Notes: generated from the letters alone by a model not told the origin. DNA of 44,027 nucleotides from Treponema sp. (GCA_024695475.1 JAILIC010000156.1:1-44027); one strand, 5' to 3'; positions 25,438-33,636 are shown, numbered from the stretch's first letter. Made by a program: numbers and translations.

Positions 25438-26199
25438 TTAATATAGTCCGAGTATTTTTAGGAGCAGTAAAAAAAGTACAAAAAGAATTACTGGTTTGAC
25501 AAGCTTGCTGCCTTGATGCAATGCAAGTGAAGACCCTATGAGATTACCAGCGATATTGCTTGCAGCTGCGGCAAGAGCAATAGGTAGCAATACCTGTCCA
25601 TGAATCAAAAATACAATTAATGACGTTACATTGGTGGTAGCGTTAACTGTTTTTGTCAGTCCGTTTGCTTTTAGTACGGGCATTTTTGCTACGATTGTAT
25701 AAGCTATAATAAGGAATGTCCCTGTTCCTGGTCCAAAAAATCCATCATACATGCCGATAGTAAATGCGATGAGCGCACAATACACTTTTGTCTTAGTGTC
25801 AATAATAAATTCTTCAGGATTATTGTCTTTAAAAAGGTGCTTGTTGAGGACAAGAAAGGCTGTTACCGGTAAGATGGCATAAAGAATGATTTTGAGGATT
25901 TTTTCATCTACAAACAGAGATAGGTTTGATCCCAAAAAAGAACCAATAAGGGCACAGACTGCTGAGGGAATGGCTAGTTTGATGTCGATGAGTTTTTTTA
26001 GGGCAAATCGAAGGGTTGTGGTAATAGTACCAAATGTAGACGAAAACTTATTTGTCCCAATTGCTACATGAGGTGGCAAGCCTGCAATGAGATAGGCAGG
26101 GAGTGAAATTAGTCCACCTCCTCCTGCGATTGCATCGATAAGACCGGCTAAGAATACAAGTGGACATATTATTAAAAACTGCTTGGGTGAAATAATCAT
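25438..26199 (-). CDS. TauE/SafE-family membrane exporter
   Basis: A 253-residue integral membrane protein with about eight hydrophobic segments. The N-terminal G-L-I-D-A-I-A-G-G-G-G-L-I-S-L-P and its internal echo G-M-Y-D-G-F-F-G-P-G-T-G-T are the duplicated signature of the TauE/SafE (formerly DUF81) family, which exports sulphite, sulphoacetate or related organic anions. The substrate here is unknown. Two in-frame ATGs exist (26205 and 26199). The second is preferred because it lies seven bases after a TATACT -10, and neither has a ribosome-binding site. Divergent from the opp operon across about 370 bp that contain the palindrome array. Confidence 0.85.
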   Translation of the reverse strand: MIISPKQFLIICPLVFLAGLIDAIAGGGGLISLPAYLIAGLPPHVAIGTNKFSSTFGTITTTLRFALKKLIDIKLAIPSAVCALIGSFLGSNLSLFVDEKILKIILYAILPVTAFLVLNKHLFKDNNPEEFIIDTKTKVYCALIAFTIGMYDGFFGPGTGTFLIIAYTIVAKMPVLKANGLTKTVNATTNVTSLIVFLIHGQVLLPIALAAAASNIAGNLIGSSLALHQGSKLVKPVILFVLFLLLLKILGLY

Positions 26200-26206
26200 A
26201 TGCATG

Positions 26207-26235
26207 AGTATAGCACAAGATACTGTTGCTATGAA
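26207..26235 (-). promoter_or_regulatory. tauE-like gene promoter, predicted leaderless
   Basis: Minus-strand TTCATA (26230-26235), 17 bases, TATACT (26207-26212), with the ATG at 26199 starting after seven bases. Confidence 0.5.
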
Positions 26236-26316
26236 AGAAGAGGAATCGCACCATGTTCCATTTTTGTGTATTATTATTGCGATTCTATAAAGTAAAATAT
26301 TCTAGTCAGCAGATAT

Positions 26317-26431
26317 CATTCTAATTAGAATGAATATCTCATTCAAGCTTAAATGAATAGTGCATTCAAGTTTGAATGAACATCACATTCAAGCTTAAAT
26401 GAACAGTACATTCAAGTTTGAATGTACACGC
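26317..26431. repeat. Array of five 23-bp units, each a 16-bp palindrome plus 7-bp spacer
   Basis: Units begin at 26317, 26340, 26363, 26386 and 26409, exactly 23 bp apart. Unit 1 has the perfect palindrome CATTCTAATTAGAATG. Units 2 and 4 have CATTCAAGCTTAAATG, and units 3 and 5 have CATTCAAGTTTGAATG, so 2+3 and 4+5 form a duplicated 46-bp dimer. Spacers also resemble each other. The spacing is close to two helical turns, as expected for protein dimers bound side by side. The array lies about 140-250 bp upstream of oppB and 118 bp from the divergent tauE-like start. The rest of this 370-bp gap holds only the two promoters. Confidence 0.9.
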
Positions 26432-26531
26432 TGAACTGGTTATATGTGTATGTATTCACGTGATAGAGTGTCGTACTGAGTTAATCGATATCGCTATTCA
26501 TTGACGTTTTTGTATAGATATGACAAAATTA

Positions 26532-26561
26532 TTGTAACTTTTTTGTAATTTTTTTTATAGA
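26532..26561 (+). promoter_or_regulatory. Candidate opp promoter
   Basis: TTGTAA (26532-26537), 18 bases, TATAGA (26556-26561), eight bases before the ATG at 26570. No Shine-Dalgarno sequence is present, so this would give a leader of one or two bases. The match is moderate; TTGACG at about 26502 has no good partner. Confidence 0.4.
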
Positions 26562-26569
26562 TAAAATGT

Positions 26570-27694
26570 ATGAAAGTAATTCGTAATATTGGTACGCAGT
26601 TGACTCGTGTCTGGTATACCATCCGCTTGCCTTGGACGCTATTTCGTAAACGAATGCCTTTGTTTTCGTTTATAGTAGGGCGTCTCTGTACGATGTTTAT
26701 AATGCTTTTTTTATTTGGATTTGCTCTCTTTGGACTAATGGAACTTGCTCCGGGAGACATCATTGATCAAATGGTGCAACAGCAGTTTATGTCCCAATCT
26801 GCATCGACGGGTGCACAACACTCAGGAGGAGGTGAGCAGTCAAGCAAGGTATTTACGGATGAACAGCTTTTGGTTGTACGTGCCGAATATGGATTAGATA
26901 AACCTTTTTATACACAATATTTCCTGTGGTTAAAACGTATTATACGGTATCATGATTTGGGAACAAGCCTCTTGTCTCGTGCGCCTGTTACTTTTTTGAT
27001 AAGGACGCGTCTTATCAATTCGATTATTCTTAATCTTATTTCTTTGGTAACCATCACTGTTGTGTCATTTATATTGGGGGTTTATTTTTCAAGTAAGGCG
27101 GGTACTCGTATAGATGTTGCTACAACGTTTTTTGCCCTGTTTCTCCATGCTTTTCCGGGAATTCTGCTGTTGATATTGTTGCAATTGATGGCTTCAATTA
27201 CAGGATTATTTCCGGTAACTGCCTATCCAGATTTTGTTTATAAAGATAATCCCCCTAAGTTTGTATTCAGTTATCTCTATCATGTATTCCTTCCTTTGTT
27301 GGCTTCGTTTTTAGGCGGAATAGGTGGTACTATGCGACAAATCCGAGCTACGATGTTGGATCAACTTGGTATGCCATACATTATGGCTCTACGTGCTCGA
27401 GGAATCAGCGAACGTCGCGTATATCTTAATCATGCGTTCCGTAACACGCTTAATCCATATATAACTGGTAGTGCAAATCTGCTTGCCAGCCTTTTTGGCG
27501 GGTCATTGATTTTGGAAATTGTATTTGCGTATCCGGGCATAGGTCGGTTGATGTATGATGCGGTTTTGCAACAGGATATTAATCTTGTACTTGCTAATAA
27601 TATGTTTCTTTCATTTTTGGTACTTGCAGGAATGATGATTTCGGATATTCTCTTGGCATTTGTTGATCCTCGTATCCGTTATGGGAAGGTGTAA
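26570..27694 (+). CDS. Oligopeptide ABC transporter permease, OppB type
   Basis: A 374-residue inner-membrane permease with six TM segments. The N-terminal G-L-M-E-L-A-P-G-D, the Y-G-L-D-K-P-F segment and the EAA loop around A-L-R-A-R-G-I-S-E-R-R-V (about 280-291) match OppB/DppB proteins. Between TM1 and the conserved Y-G-L-D block is a Ser/Gln/Gly-rich insertion of about 25 residues. It opens a three-gene operon with the fused OppC-OppD and OppF genes (gap of three bases). No binding protein gene is in this operon. Confidence 0.9.
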   Translation: MKVIRNIGTQLTRVWYTIRLPWTLFRKRMPLFSFIVGRLCTMFIMLFLFGFALFGLMELAPGDIIDQMVQQQFMSQSASTGAQHSGGGEQSSKVFTDEQLLVVRAEYGLDKPFYTQYFLWLKRIIRYHDLGTSLLSRAPVTFLIRTRLINSIILNLISLVTITVVSFILGVYFSSKAGTRIDVATTFFALFLHAFPGILLLILLQLMASITGLFPVTAYPDFVYKDNPPKFVFSYLYHVFLPLLASFLGGIGGTMRQIRATMLDQLGMPYIMALRARGISERRVYLNHAFRNTLNPYITGSANLLASLFGGSLILEIVFAYPGIGRLMYDAVLQQDINLVLANNMFLSFLVLAGMMISDILLAFVDPRIRYGKV

Positions 27695-27697
27695 TAT

Positions 27698-29830
27698 ATG
27701 AAGCGCTTTTTTCTTTTTTTACGTACTCGTCCCATAGCATTTGTTTCTGTTGTAGTTATTGTTCTGATGTATATCATGATGATATTTGCTGAGTTCTTTG
27801 CACCCTATGAAGCTACTCGCAGTTTTAAGAGCGAAACCTATCATCCTGCCAATATTGAGGTGACAGTACAAGGTCTTGTGGTACGTGAGTGTCGTGTACT
27901 TGATCCACTGTTATGGAACTATGCAAAGGTACGTGGCTTATCTCATCCACTTCGTTTTTTTGTGCATGGGTACTCATATACATTATTGGGCATCATTCCC
28001 TGTGATATCCATTTGTTTGGAACCGAAGTTGATCAGCATACTGGTGAGCAATATCCTGTGTTTTTAATAGGTGCAGATCATTTAGGACGGGATTTGTTTA
28101 GCCGTATTGTACACGGTAGTCGCATTTCGTTGACGATAGGATTTGTCGCTACGGCAATTTCGATGTTTCTGGCGATTTTGCTCGGAGGTGTCGCTGGTTA
28201 CTACAGTGGGGCTGTAGACTGGAGTATTATGCGTTTTGCCGAATTTTTTATGCTTATTCCGAGTGTATACCTGATATTGTTTTTGCGTTCGCTCATGTCA
28301 TCTTCTTTAGATAGTGGAACAGGGTATATGATTATAACCTTGATATTGTCACTGGTTGGTTGGCCTGGGTCCGCACGTATGATTCGTGGTATTGTGCATT
28401 CCCTCAAACGCGAGGAATTTATTATGGATGCTGACTTAGAAGGGGTGCCATCTCTAAAAATTATTTTTTGTCATATGATACCGCAAATATCTAGCCTGCT
28501 TATTGTCGGTGTTGCATTGAGCATTCCTGGATTTATCATGAGTGAGACCGTATTGTCATATCTCAATCTTGGTATTGATGATCCAGCTGTAAGTTGGGGG
28601 TCGCTTATTAACCATGATATTTCTACTTTAAGCAATTTACGAAATTATCCTTGGCTGCTTGTTCCATTGTGGCTTTTGCTCTGTGTTACATTAGCCTTTA
28701 ATTTTTTAGGTGATGCACTGAGAGATTTCTTTGATCCGTATCATTCTGTATTTAAAAAATGGAAGTTGCATCATTTTACTGATATTTATAAAGCATCAGC
28801 TAGTTTTGATGTGTCTCGTAAACAACCACTTGCTGCAGATACATGCCATTTATTGTCTGTACAGGATTTGCATGTTACATTCCGGGTGTTTAGAGGTACG
28901 CACCATCTTGAAGTACAATCGGTACGTGGTGTTTCGTTTTATCTCAATAAGGGAGAAGTACTTGGTATTGTTGGAGAGTCTGGCAGTGGTAAATCGGTAA
29001 CAACGTCAGCTATTCCTGGCTTATTACCAGAAAATGCATATGTACAAGGGCATATCTTTTTTGACGGTATGGACTTGACAGGGTTATCTAAGAAGGAACT
29101 TCGTCTGTATCGTGGTAATCGTATTGGATTGATACTACAGGAACCTGGACGTTCATTTGATCCGTTGCAGACTATTGGTGGCGCTTTTTTAGAGACGTTC
29201 CGCAATCATGATCCGCATATGTCAAAAAAAGAAGCGTATGATCGTGCTGTGGATTTGCTTACAGAAGTAGGTATTCCTGATCCTCGTGGTCGACTGATTA
29301 ATTACCCGCACCAGTTTTCTGGAGGGCAATTACAACGTATTGGTATAGCGCTTGCACTTGCCCAGGGGTGTGATCTTTTAATTGCAGATGAACCTACGAC
29401 TGCACTTGATGTCACTATTCAGACACAAATAGTCAGTTTATTGGTTGCATTACAGAAAAACAGAGGTCTATCCATCATTTTTATCAGCCATAATATTGAT
29501 CTTGTCAGTCACATATCTGACAGAATCATTGTCATGTATGGTGGTAAGATAATGGAGCAGGGGAAAACAAGCGATATCATTGAGCATCCAAAACATCCTT
29601 ATACGCAGGCATTGCTTGCTTCTTCTCCACGATTTGGTACACATTATACGACCAGTACATTAGCTTCGATACCGGGTAAGGTTACCGATCCGTCTACCCC
29701 AGAGCCTGGTTGTCCGTTTGCACCTCGTTGTTCCTTTAAACAAGAAAGCTGTATCAATGCAGATTGTACCTGCTATAAAATGGCGGAGTATAATTCACAG
29801 CAAGCTGCTACTGACAAGGATGGAATGTAA
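27698..29830 (+). CDS. Fused OppC permease - OppD ATPase
   Basis: A single 710-residue polypeptide joining two transporter subunits. Residues about 1-350 are an OppC-type permease (N-terminal TM, G-A-D-H-L-G-R-D-L-F-S-R, EAA loop near R-G-I-V-H-S-L-K-R-E). Residues about 380-700 are an OppD-type ATPase with Walker A G-E-S-G-S-G-K-S (near 426-433), signature F-S-G-G-Q-L-Q-R, Walker B L-L-I-A-D-E-P-T, and the Cys-rich C-terminal oligopeptide-transporter tail. There is no stop or frameshift between them; the linker (about 350-380) is polar. The fusion fixes one permease to one ATPase. The start of the next gene overlaps its stop by one base (TAATG). Confidence 0.92.
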   Translation: MKRFFLFLRTRPIAFVSVVVIVLMYIMMIFAEFFAPYEATRSFKSETYHPANIEVTVQGLVVRECRVLDPLLWNYAKVRGLSHPLRFFVHGYSYTLLGIIPCDIHLFGTEVDQHTGEQYPVFLIGADHLGRDLFSRIVHGSRISLTIGFVATAISMFLAILLGGVAGYYSGAVDWSIMRFAEFFMLIPSVYLILFLRSLMSSSLDSGTGYMIITLILSLVGWPGSARMIRGIVHSLKREEFIMDADLEGVPSLKIIFCHMIPQISSLLIVGVALSIPGFIMSETVLSYLNLGIDDPAVSWGSLINHDISTLSNLRNYPWLLVPLWLLLCVTLAFNFLGDALRDFFDPYHSVFKKWKLHHFTDIYKASASFDVSRKQPLAADTCHLLSVQDLHVTFRVFRGTHHLEVQSVRGVSFYLNKGEVLGIVGESGSGKSVTTSAIPGLLPENAYVQGHIFFDGMDLTGLSKKELRLYRGNRIGLILQEPGRSFDPLQTIGGAFLETFRNHDPHMSKKEAYDRAVDLLTEVGIPDPRGRLINYPHQFSGGQLQRIGIALALAQGCDLLIADEPTTALDVTIQTQIVSLLVALQKNRGLSIIFISHNIDLVSHISDRIIVMYGGKIMEQGKTSDIIEHPKHPYTQALLASSPRFGTHYTTSTLASIPGKVTDPSTPEPGCPFAPRCSFKQESCINADCTCYKMAEYNSQQAATDKDGM

Positions 29831-30858
29831 TGGGTGAAGCGATTATAAAAACTGAGCATCTCTATAAAGCGTTTAATCTTGAAGCTGGATTTTTTGCACG
29901 TAATAAACAAATTGTATATGCTGTAAATGATGTCTCGCTTACAATCGATAAAGGAATGATTTATGGACTTGTAGGGGAGTCTGGATGTGGAAAATCGACA
30001 ACTGCTCGCATGTTGGTAAGTATGTATACACCGACAAGTGGTACGATACGCTACTCGGGCATTTTGCCTTATTCCAAAAAGGAGACTGTGAGCCGAAGAA
30101 AGAGCGGACAGCCTCTTGTTAATACAGAAACTTGTGAATATGATGTATTTGCCCTAGATAAAAAGCAAACACGTTCCTATCGTGAAAAGGTAAAATATAT
30201 CTTTCAAGATCCTGCCCGCTCTCTTAATCCTCGTATGAGTGTCTACGCTTTAATGACTGAGGCCTTGCGATATTCTTCTTTATGGACTGGGAAAGAAGAT
30301 GCTCGGCAAAAGGCTGTTCGTATTATTGAAGAAGTTGGGTTATCTGCATCTGATTTGGATAGACATCCATCAGAATTTTCTGGTGGTCAACGTCAACGTA
30401 TCTCGATTGCTCGTGGTTTGATTATGGAGCCAGACTTTTTGATTTGTGATGAAGTTGTCTCTGCATTGGATGTATCGATTCAGGGGCAAATCCTTAATCT
30501 TTTGCAGGATATTAGGCGCTCTAAGAATATCAGCTTTTTGTTTATTGCTCATGATCTTAAAGTATCTTCATGGTTTTGTGATCGCATTGGCGTTATGTAT
30601 CGCGGTATGCTTGTAGAAGAGGCTCCTGCAATTTCGTTGCACAAAGAGGCTTTACATCCTTATACACAATTGCTCTTTGATGGTGCTAAAGGTAAGCATA
30701 CGACAAGCTCTGTAGAAGTGATGTCAACATTAAGTCAGGAGCACTGTTGTCCATTTGCCCACCGATGCAAATACTCTGATGAAAGATGCAAGACTCAGTG
30801 TCCTGATTGTCGAAATGTAGCACCGGATCATATGGTCCGGTGCTGGAAAGTACAGTAA
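29830..30858 (+). CDS. Oligopeptide ABC transporter ATPase, OppF type
   Basis: A 342-residue ATPase, the second motor subunit. Walker A G-E-S-G-C-G-K-S-T, signature F-S-G-G-Q-R-Q-R and Walker B L-I-C-D-E are all present, and the Cys-rich tail C-P-F-A-H-R-C is kept. Walker B reads D-E-V-V-S-A-L-D where D-E-P-V-S-A-L-D is usual. An insertion of about 35 residues lies between Walker A and the Q-loop. Translation is coupled to the OppC-OppD fusion. The gene converges on the Sec-type flavoprotein with five bases between stops. Confidence 0.9.
   Translation: MGEAIIKTEHLYKAFNLEAGFFARNKQIVYAVNDVSLTIDKGMIYGLVGESGCGKSTTARMLVSMYTPTSGTIRYSGILPYSKKETVSRRKSGQPLVNTETCEYDVFALDKKQTRSYREKVKYIFQDPARSLNPRMSVYALMTEALRYSSLWTGKEDARQKAVRIIEEVGLSASDLDRHPSEFSGGQRQRISIARGLIMEPDFLICDEVVSALDVSIQGQILNLLQDIRRSKNISFLFIAHDLKVSSWFCDRIGVMYRGMLVEEAPAISLHKEALHPYTQLLFDGAKGKHTTSSVEVMSTLSQEHCCPFAHRCKYSDERCKTQCPDCRNVAPDHMVRCWKVQ
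30819..30844. repeat. Inverted repeat at the convergent oppF / flavoprotein junction
   Basis: AGCACCGGA (30819-30827) and TCCGGTGCT (30836-30844) form a perfect nine-base-pair stem inside the last codons of oppF. Neither side has a T-run, so it is a weak or factor-dependent terminator at best. Nothing else separates the two convergent genes. Confidence 0.5.
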
Positions 30859-30863
30859 TAGAT

Positions 30864-32648
30864 TTATAAAGTATTTTTTGCTGCTTGTTCGCCTGCAATA
30901 CGTCCAAATACTACAGTATCGACTACTGCATTGCCGCCAACACGATTTGCGCCATGAATACCACCGGTAACTTCACCAGCTGCAAATAGGCCGGGAATCC
31001 GTTTTCCGTTGGTGTCAATGACGTGACAGGTTGTATCGATTTGGACACCACCCATCGTGTGATGTGCTGAAGGTACACGTGGATTTGCATACCATGGTCC
31101 TTTTGTAAACTTAACTTTTAAGAGCTGGCGACCATAGCCGTCTAAATCTTTTTGTGCATCCACAGAGGCATTGTAGGTGTCGATTGTCTTTTTGAGTGTA
31201 TCCGCGGGCACATTAATTTGTTTAGCTAAATCTTCAATGGTTTCTCCCATAAAGATATCACCTGAATCAATCCATTGTGTTAAAGGAGATCCGTCCAGTG
31301 TTGTTGCTGTCTTATAGTCTGGAATTGCATCGCCACTTTCGATAACGTACATTTTACCGTTAGTTTGGCTGAGGATGGCAGCACACATGTCGTCGCGGCG
31401 GCCGTCTTCGCGTACAAATCGTTTGCCTTCTTGATTGATGAACAGAACACCTGCAGTTTGTAATGGTTCACAAATACCAGAAATGGCACCCGATTTTGGA
31501 TTGCCCATGTGCAAAAGCTGAATTTGATCCATGTCGATGACATTTGCATTAACGCGTTGTGCCATAAAAATACCATCACCAGTTACGCCTTTTGTATTTG
31601 TTGTTTGTACATTAGGACCAAGATCTGCCCATTTACCAGAAGTATTGTATTTTTGACGAAGCTCTACATTACCTGCAAAACCTCCAGTTGCGAGAATAAC
31701 AGCTTTATTTGCATGTAGAGTAACGGTATTACCTGTAGCACCTTTTGCAATGACTCCAACAACCTTGCCATCTTTAGTGATTAAGTCTTTGGCATCGGTA
31801 TCCATAAGAATTTCTACATTGTTTTGTTTTGTCAATGCTTGTTTATAAGCATCAATAAATCCAGAACCCAGAGGTTTTACAGCATTATGTGTACGTTGAT
31901 ATAAAGAGCCTGCACCCATGGTGATTTTATCTTTAAACTCAACACCGAGACTTTCGATCCATTTGAGTCCATCATACGCATTGCTGCACAATACGGTTAC
32001 CAATTCTTTGTTACCCAGTTTGTCTCCAGCTTCCCATGTTTGTTTAATGAACAAATCAACAGAGTCTTCGATTCCTTCAGGTTTTTGTAGTTCTGGATCA
32101 GGGGCATTATAGATACCTCCACATACAAGTGTGTTACCACCGAGTGCTGAGGTTTTTTCAACAACGATAACGCTTGCACCATTCTGGTTTGCGCTAACGG
32201 CTGCTGCAAGTCCAGCTCCTCCACCTCCAACGATAATAACATCTGCAGTTTTTTCTATATCTGCTTCTTGTGTAACGGTTGCTGCTGCTGTAAAGTCAGA
32301 ATCGTTGGCTCCTGCCTTTTTTAACGCAGCTCGTGTAGCACCCAGTATTGCTTTACTTGAATTTGTTGCTCCTGATATGGTGTCTAGATTAGTACTTTGA
32401 TTTTCGACAATGCGTTTTGGTAACTCAGCTATAGCTTTGTCAGAAATTCCTGGTGTTTCTCCATGAGAAACTATTTTTACATCAGTAATTTTATTTGTGT
32501 CTACAGTAACGGAAACGGTAACGGGACCATTGTTTCCCTTTTCAGTAGCTTCATATGTTCCCGCTTTAAGACCTGATTGTTTTGAGCAACTTACGAAAAG
32601 CAGTGCAAGACAAGTAATTACGGCACCTACTTTACTAACATGTTTCAT
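30864..32648 (-). CDS. Sec-exported lipoprotein flavin reductase, fumarate/urocanate-reductase-like
   Basis: A 594-residue exported flavoprotein without a haem domain. The signal sequence ends in L-L-F-V-S-C (Cys21), a Sec-type lipobox with no twin arginine. An FMN-binding domain (about 28-112) has D-T-I-S-G-A-T, with Thr95 as the likely covalent FMN site. The FAD domain starts at V-I-I-V-G-G-G-G-A-G-L. Residues matching the flavocytochrome c fumarate reductase active site are kept: His380, the Arg of R-R-D (418), the His pair in A-H-H-T-M-G-G (529-530) and the Arg of G-A-N-R-V-G-G (569). It should therefore reduce an unsaturated acid; which one is not clear. AAAGGAG precedes the ATG. Operator palindromes in its leader and an upstream TetR gene suggest substrate induction. 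Confidence 0.88.
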   Translation of the reverse strand: MKHVSKVGAVITCLALLFVSCSKQSGLKAGTYEATEKGNNGPVTVSVTVDTNKITDVKIVSHGETPGISDKAIAELPKRIVENQSTNLDTISGATNSSKAILGATRAALKKAGANDSDFTAAATVTQEADIEKTADVIIVGGGGAGLAAAVSANQNGASVIVVEKTSALGGNTLVCGGIYNAPDPELQKPEGIEDSVDLFIKQTWEAGDKLGNKELVTVLCSNAYDGLKWIESLGVEFKDKITMGAGSLYQRTHNAVKPLGSGFIDAYKQALTKQNNVEILMDTDAKDLITKDGKVVGVIAKGATGNTVTLHANKAVILATGGFAGNVELRQKYNTSGKWADLGPNVQTTNTKGVTGDGIFMAQRVNANVIDMDQIQLLHMGNPKSGAISGICEPLQTAGVLFINQEGKRFVREDGRRDDMCAAILSQTNGKMYVIESGDAIPDYKTATTLDGSPLTQWIDSGDIFMGETIEDLAKQINVPADTLKKTIDTYNASVDAQKDLDGYGRQLLKVKFTKGPWYANPRVPSAHHTMGGVQIDTTCHVIDTNGKRIPGLFAAGEVTGGIHGANRVGGNAVVDTVVFGRIAGEQAAKNTL

Positions 32649-32663
32649 TATTATCTCCTTTAG

Positions 32664-32690
32664 TGAATATATTCAGTGAAATAATTCACT
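32664..32690. promoter_or_regulatory. Double palindromic operator in the flavin reductase leader
   Basis: Two palindromes overlap by one to two bases: TGAATATATTCA (32664-32675) and AGTGAA-4-TTCACT (32675-32690). They lie roughly 13 to 39 bases downstream of the predicted transcription start. They are the natural target of the adjacent TetR protein, acting as a roadblock. Confidence 0.6.
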
Positions 32691-32709
32691 GAAAAATTTT
32701 AGTAAGATA

Positions 32710-32738
32710 ATAATAACGCTCTGTTGTGTTTATGTCAA
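32710..32738 (-). promoter_or_regulatory. Promoter of the Sec-type flavin reductase
   Basis: Minus-strand TTGACA (32733-32738), 17 bases, TATTAT (32710-32715): a near-consensus promoter. Such strength in front of a double operator suggests tight repression with high induced expression. Confidence 0.75.
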
Positions 32739-32754
32739 AGTGAATTTTAAGATT

Positions 32755-33366
32755 TTAATCTTTTTCAGTTAAGAAAAGGGAGAGATATTCCGTTGATTCA
32801 TGGATAGCAAATTCAAGCCATGCTTTTTGGTCTTCTTTATGTTGGATGCAATAGTTATATACTAAGCCTCGTGAAAAGTTTACAAGCTTAATTGCCAATT
32901 GGATATCTGTATAAGATTGTACCATTTTACCAGATTCCTGACATTGCTTAATGGCTTCGCGTAGTACTTTATGTAAATAGCGGTCTTGCGTAAAAAAATA
33001 CTCGTCATAGACCTTTAATTGCGAAATGTATAATTGCGCTAAAAAGCAGAGCGTGGCATCTGCCATTGACTCGAGATGTGTTTTAAGAATGATTTTGACG
33101 CGTTCAAGAGGATCTTGTATGTTTTCAAAATGCTGTTCTTGCCATTTTCTATCAATATATTGATAGGAATAAATCATGGCTTCTTCTTTGCTTTGAAAAT
33201 ACTGATAAAAATTACCAAGTGAGACACCTGCCTCAGAACAAATATCTTGAATTTTAATCTTATCAAGAGGCGTGTCTCGTGCAAAGCGTTCTACAATGCT
33301 TTGAAGGGTATAACGCATCGTTTCTGCTTGTAGCTGTCGTTTTGTTTTTGGTTTTTCGCTATTCAT
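32755..33366 (-). CDS. TetR-family transcriptional regulator
   Basis: A 203-residue repressor. Residues about 12-62 are a TetR DNA-binding domain with the helix-turn-helix I-K-I-Q-D-I-C-S-E-A-G-V-S-L-G-N-F-Y-Q-Y and the following F-x-S-K-E-E. The remaining helices form the ligand and dimer domain, which is not specific to a known ligand class. It starts six bases after the stop of the small gene at 33373 and has no ribosome-binding site of its own, so it depends on that gene's transcript. The next gene downstream is the flavin reductase with its own operator-bearing promoter. Confidence 0.88.
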   Translation of the reverse strand: MNSEKPKTKRQLQAETMRYTLQSIVERFARDTPLDKIKIQDICSEAGVSLGNFYQYFQSKEEAMIYSYQYIDRKWQEQHFENIQDPLERVKIILKTHLESMADATLCFLAQLYISQLKVYDEYFFTQDRYLHKVLREAIKQCQESGKMVQSYTDIQLAIKLVNFSRGLVYNYCIQHKEDQKAWLEFAIHESTEYLSLFLTEKD

Positions 33367-33372
33367 GGATTT

Positions 33373-33630
33373 TTATTGAGCGGAGGTTTCCTTTTTCCAT
33401 TGAGCAATATAAGCTTCATGTGCCGCTATTTGAGCTGATATCATTTCATCTCTCAACGGACCTCGCCCTTCCCAGTCATCACCTTCGATATTATATAATG
33501 CTTGCAAGGTACCTTCCAGCATATCAATGGTGAGATTAGGATCTTGCTGTCTTCTGCGCTCAATGCCCCTTATTTCTTCTTCGTAAATTTCATCGTATTT
33601 ATTGTTCATTATTTCTTTTGCTGGAATCAT
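33373..33630 (-). CDS. Small conserved-looking protein of unknown function
   Basis: An 85-residue acidic protein, mostly helical, with a charged E-E-E-I-R-G-I-E-R-R-R stretch and a central G-D-D-W-E-G-R-G. No signal peptide or recognised domain. The ATG at 33630 is chosen because it lies exactly six bases after a TATTAT -10 with TTGCAA 17 bases further back; an alternative ATG at 33609 has only AAAGAAA before it. First gene of a two-gene unit with the TetR regulator. Confidence 0.55.
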   Translation of the reverse strand: MIPAKEIMNNKYDEIYEEEIRGIERRRQQDPNLTIDMLEGTLQALYNIEGDDWEGRGPLRDEMISAQIAAHEAYIAQWKKETSAQ

Positions 33631-33636
33631 AGCATC

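Noticed and set aside
26328..26422. Row of ArgR (ARG) boxes
   Set aside because: TGAAT and ATTCA half-sites occur across the spacers, but they are 5 bases apart rather than 4 and several read TGAAC. No arginine genes or argR are nearby.
26317..26431. CRISPR array
   Set aside because: The conserved part is a 16-bp palindrome and the intervals are only 7 bp and similar to each other. There are no unique spacers, the period is too short and there are no cas genes.
26494..26763. Minus-strand 89-residue reading frame overlapping oppB
   Set aside because: It overlaps the start of a well-supported gene and has low-complexity, non-protein-like composition.
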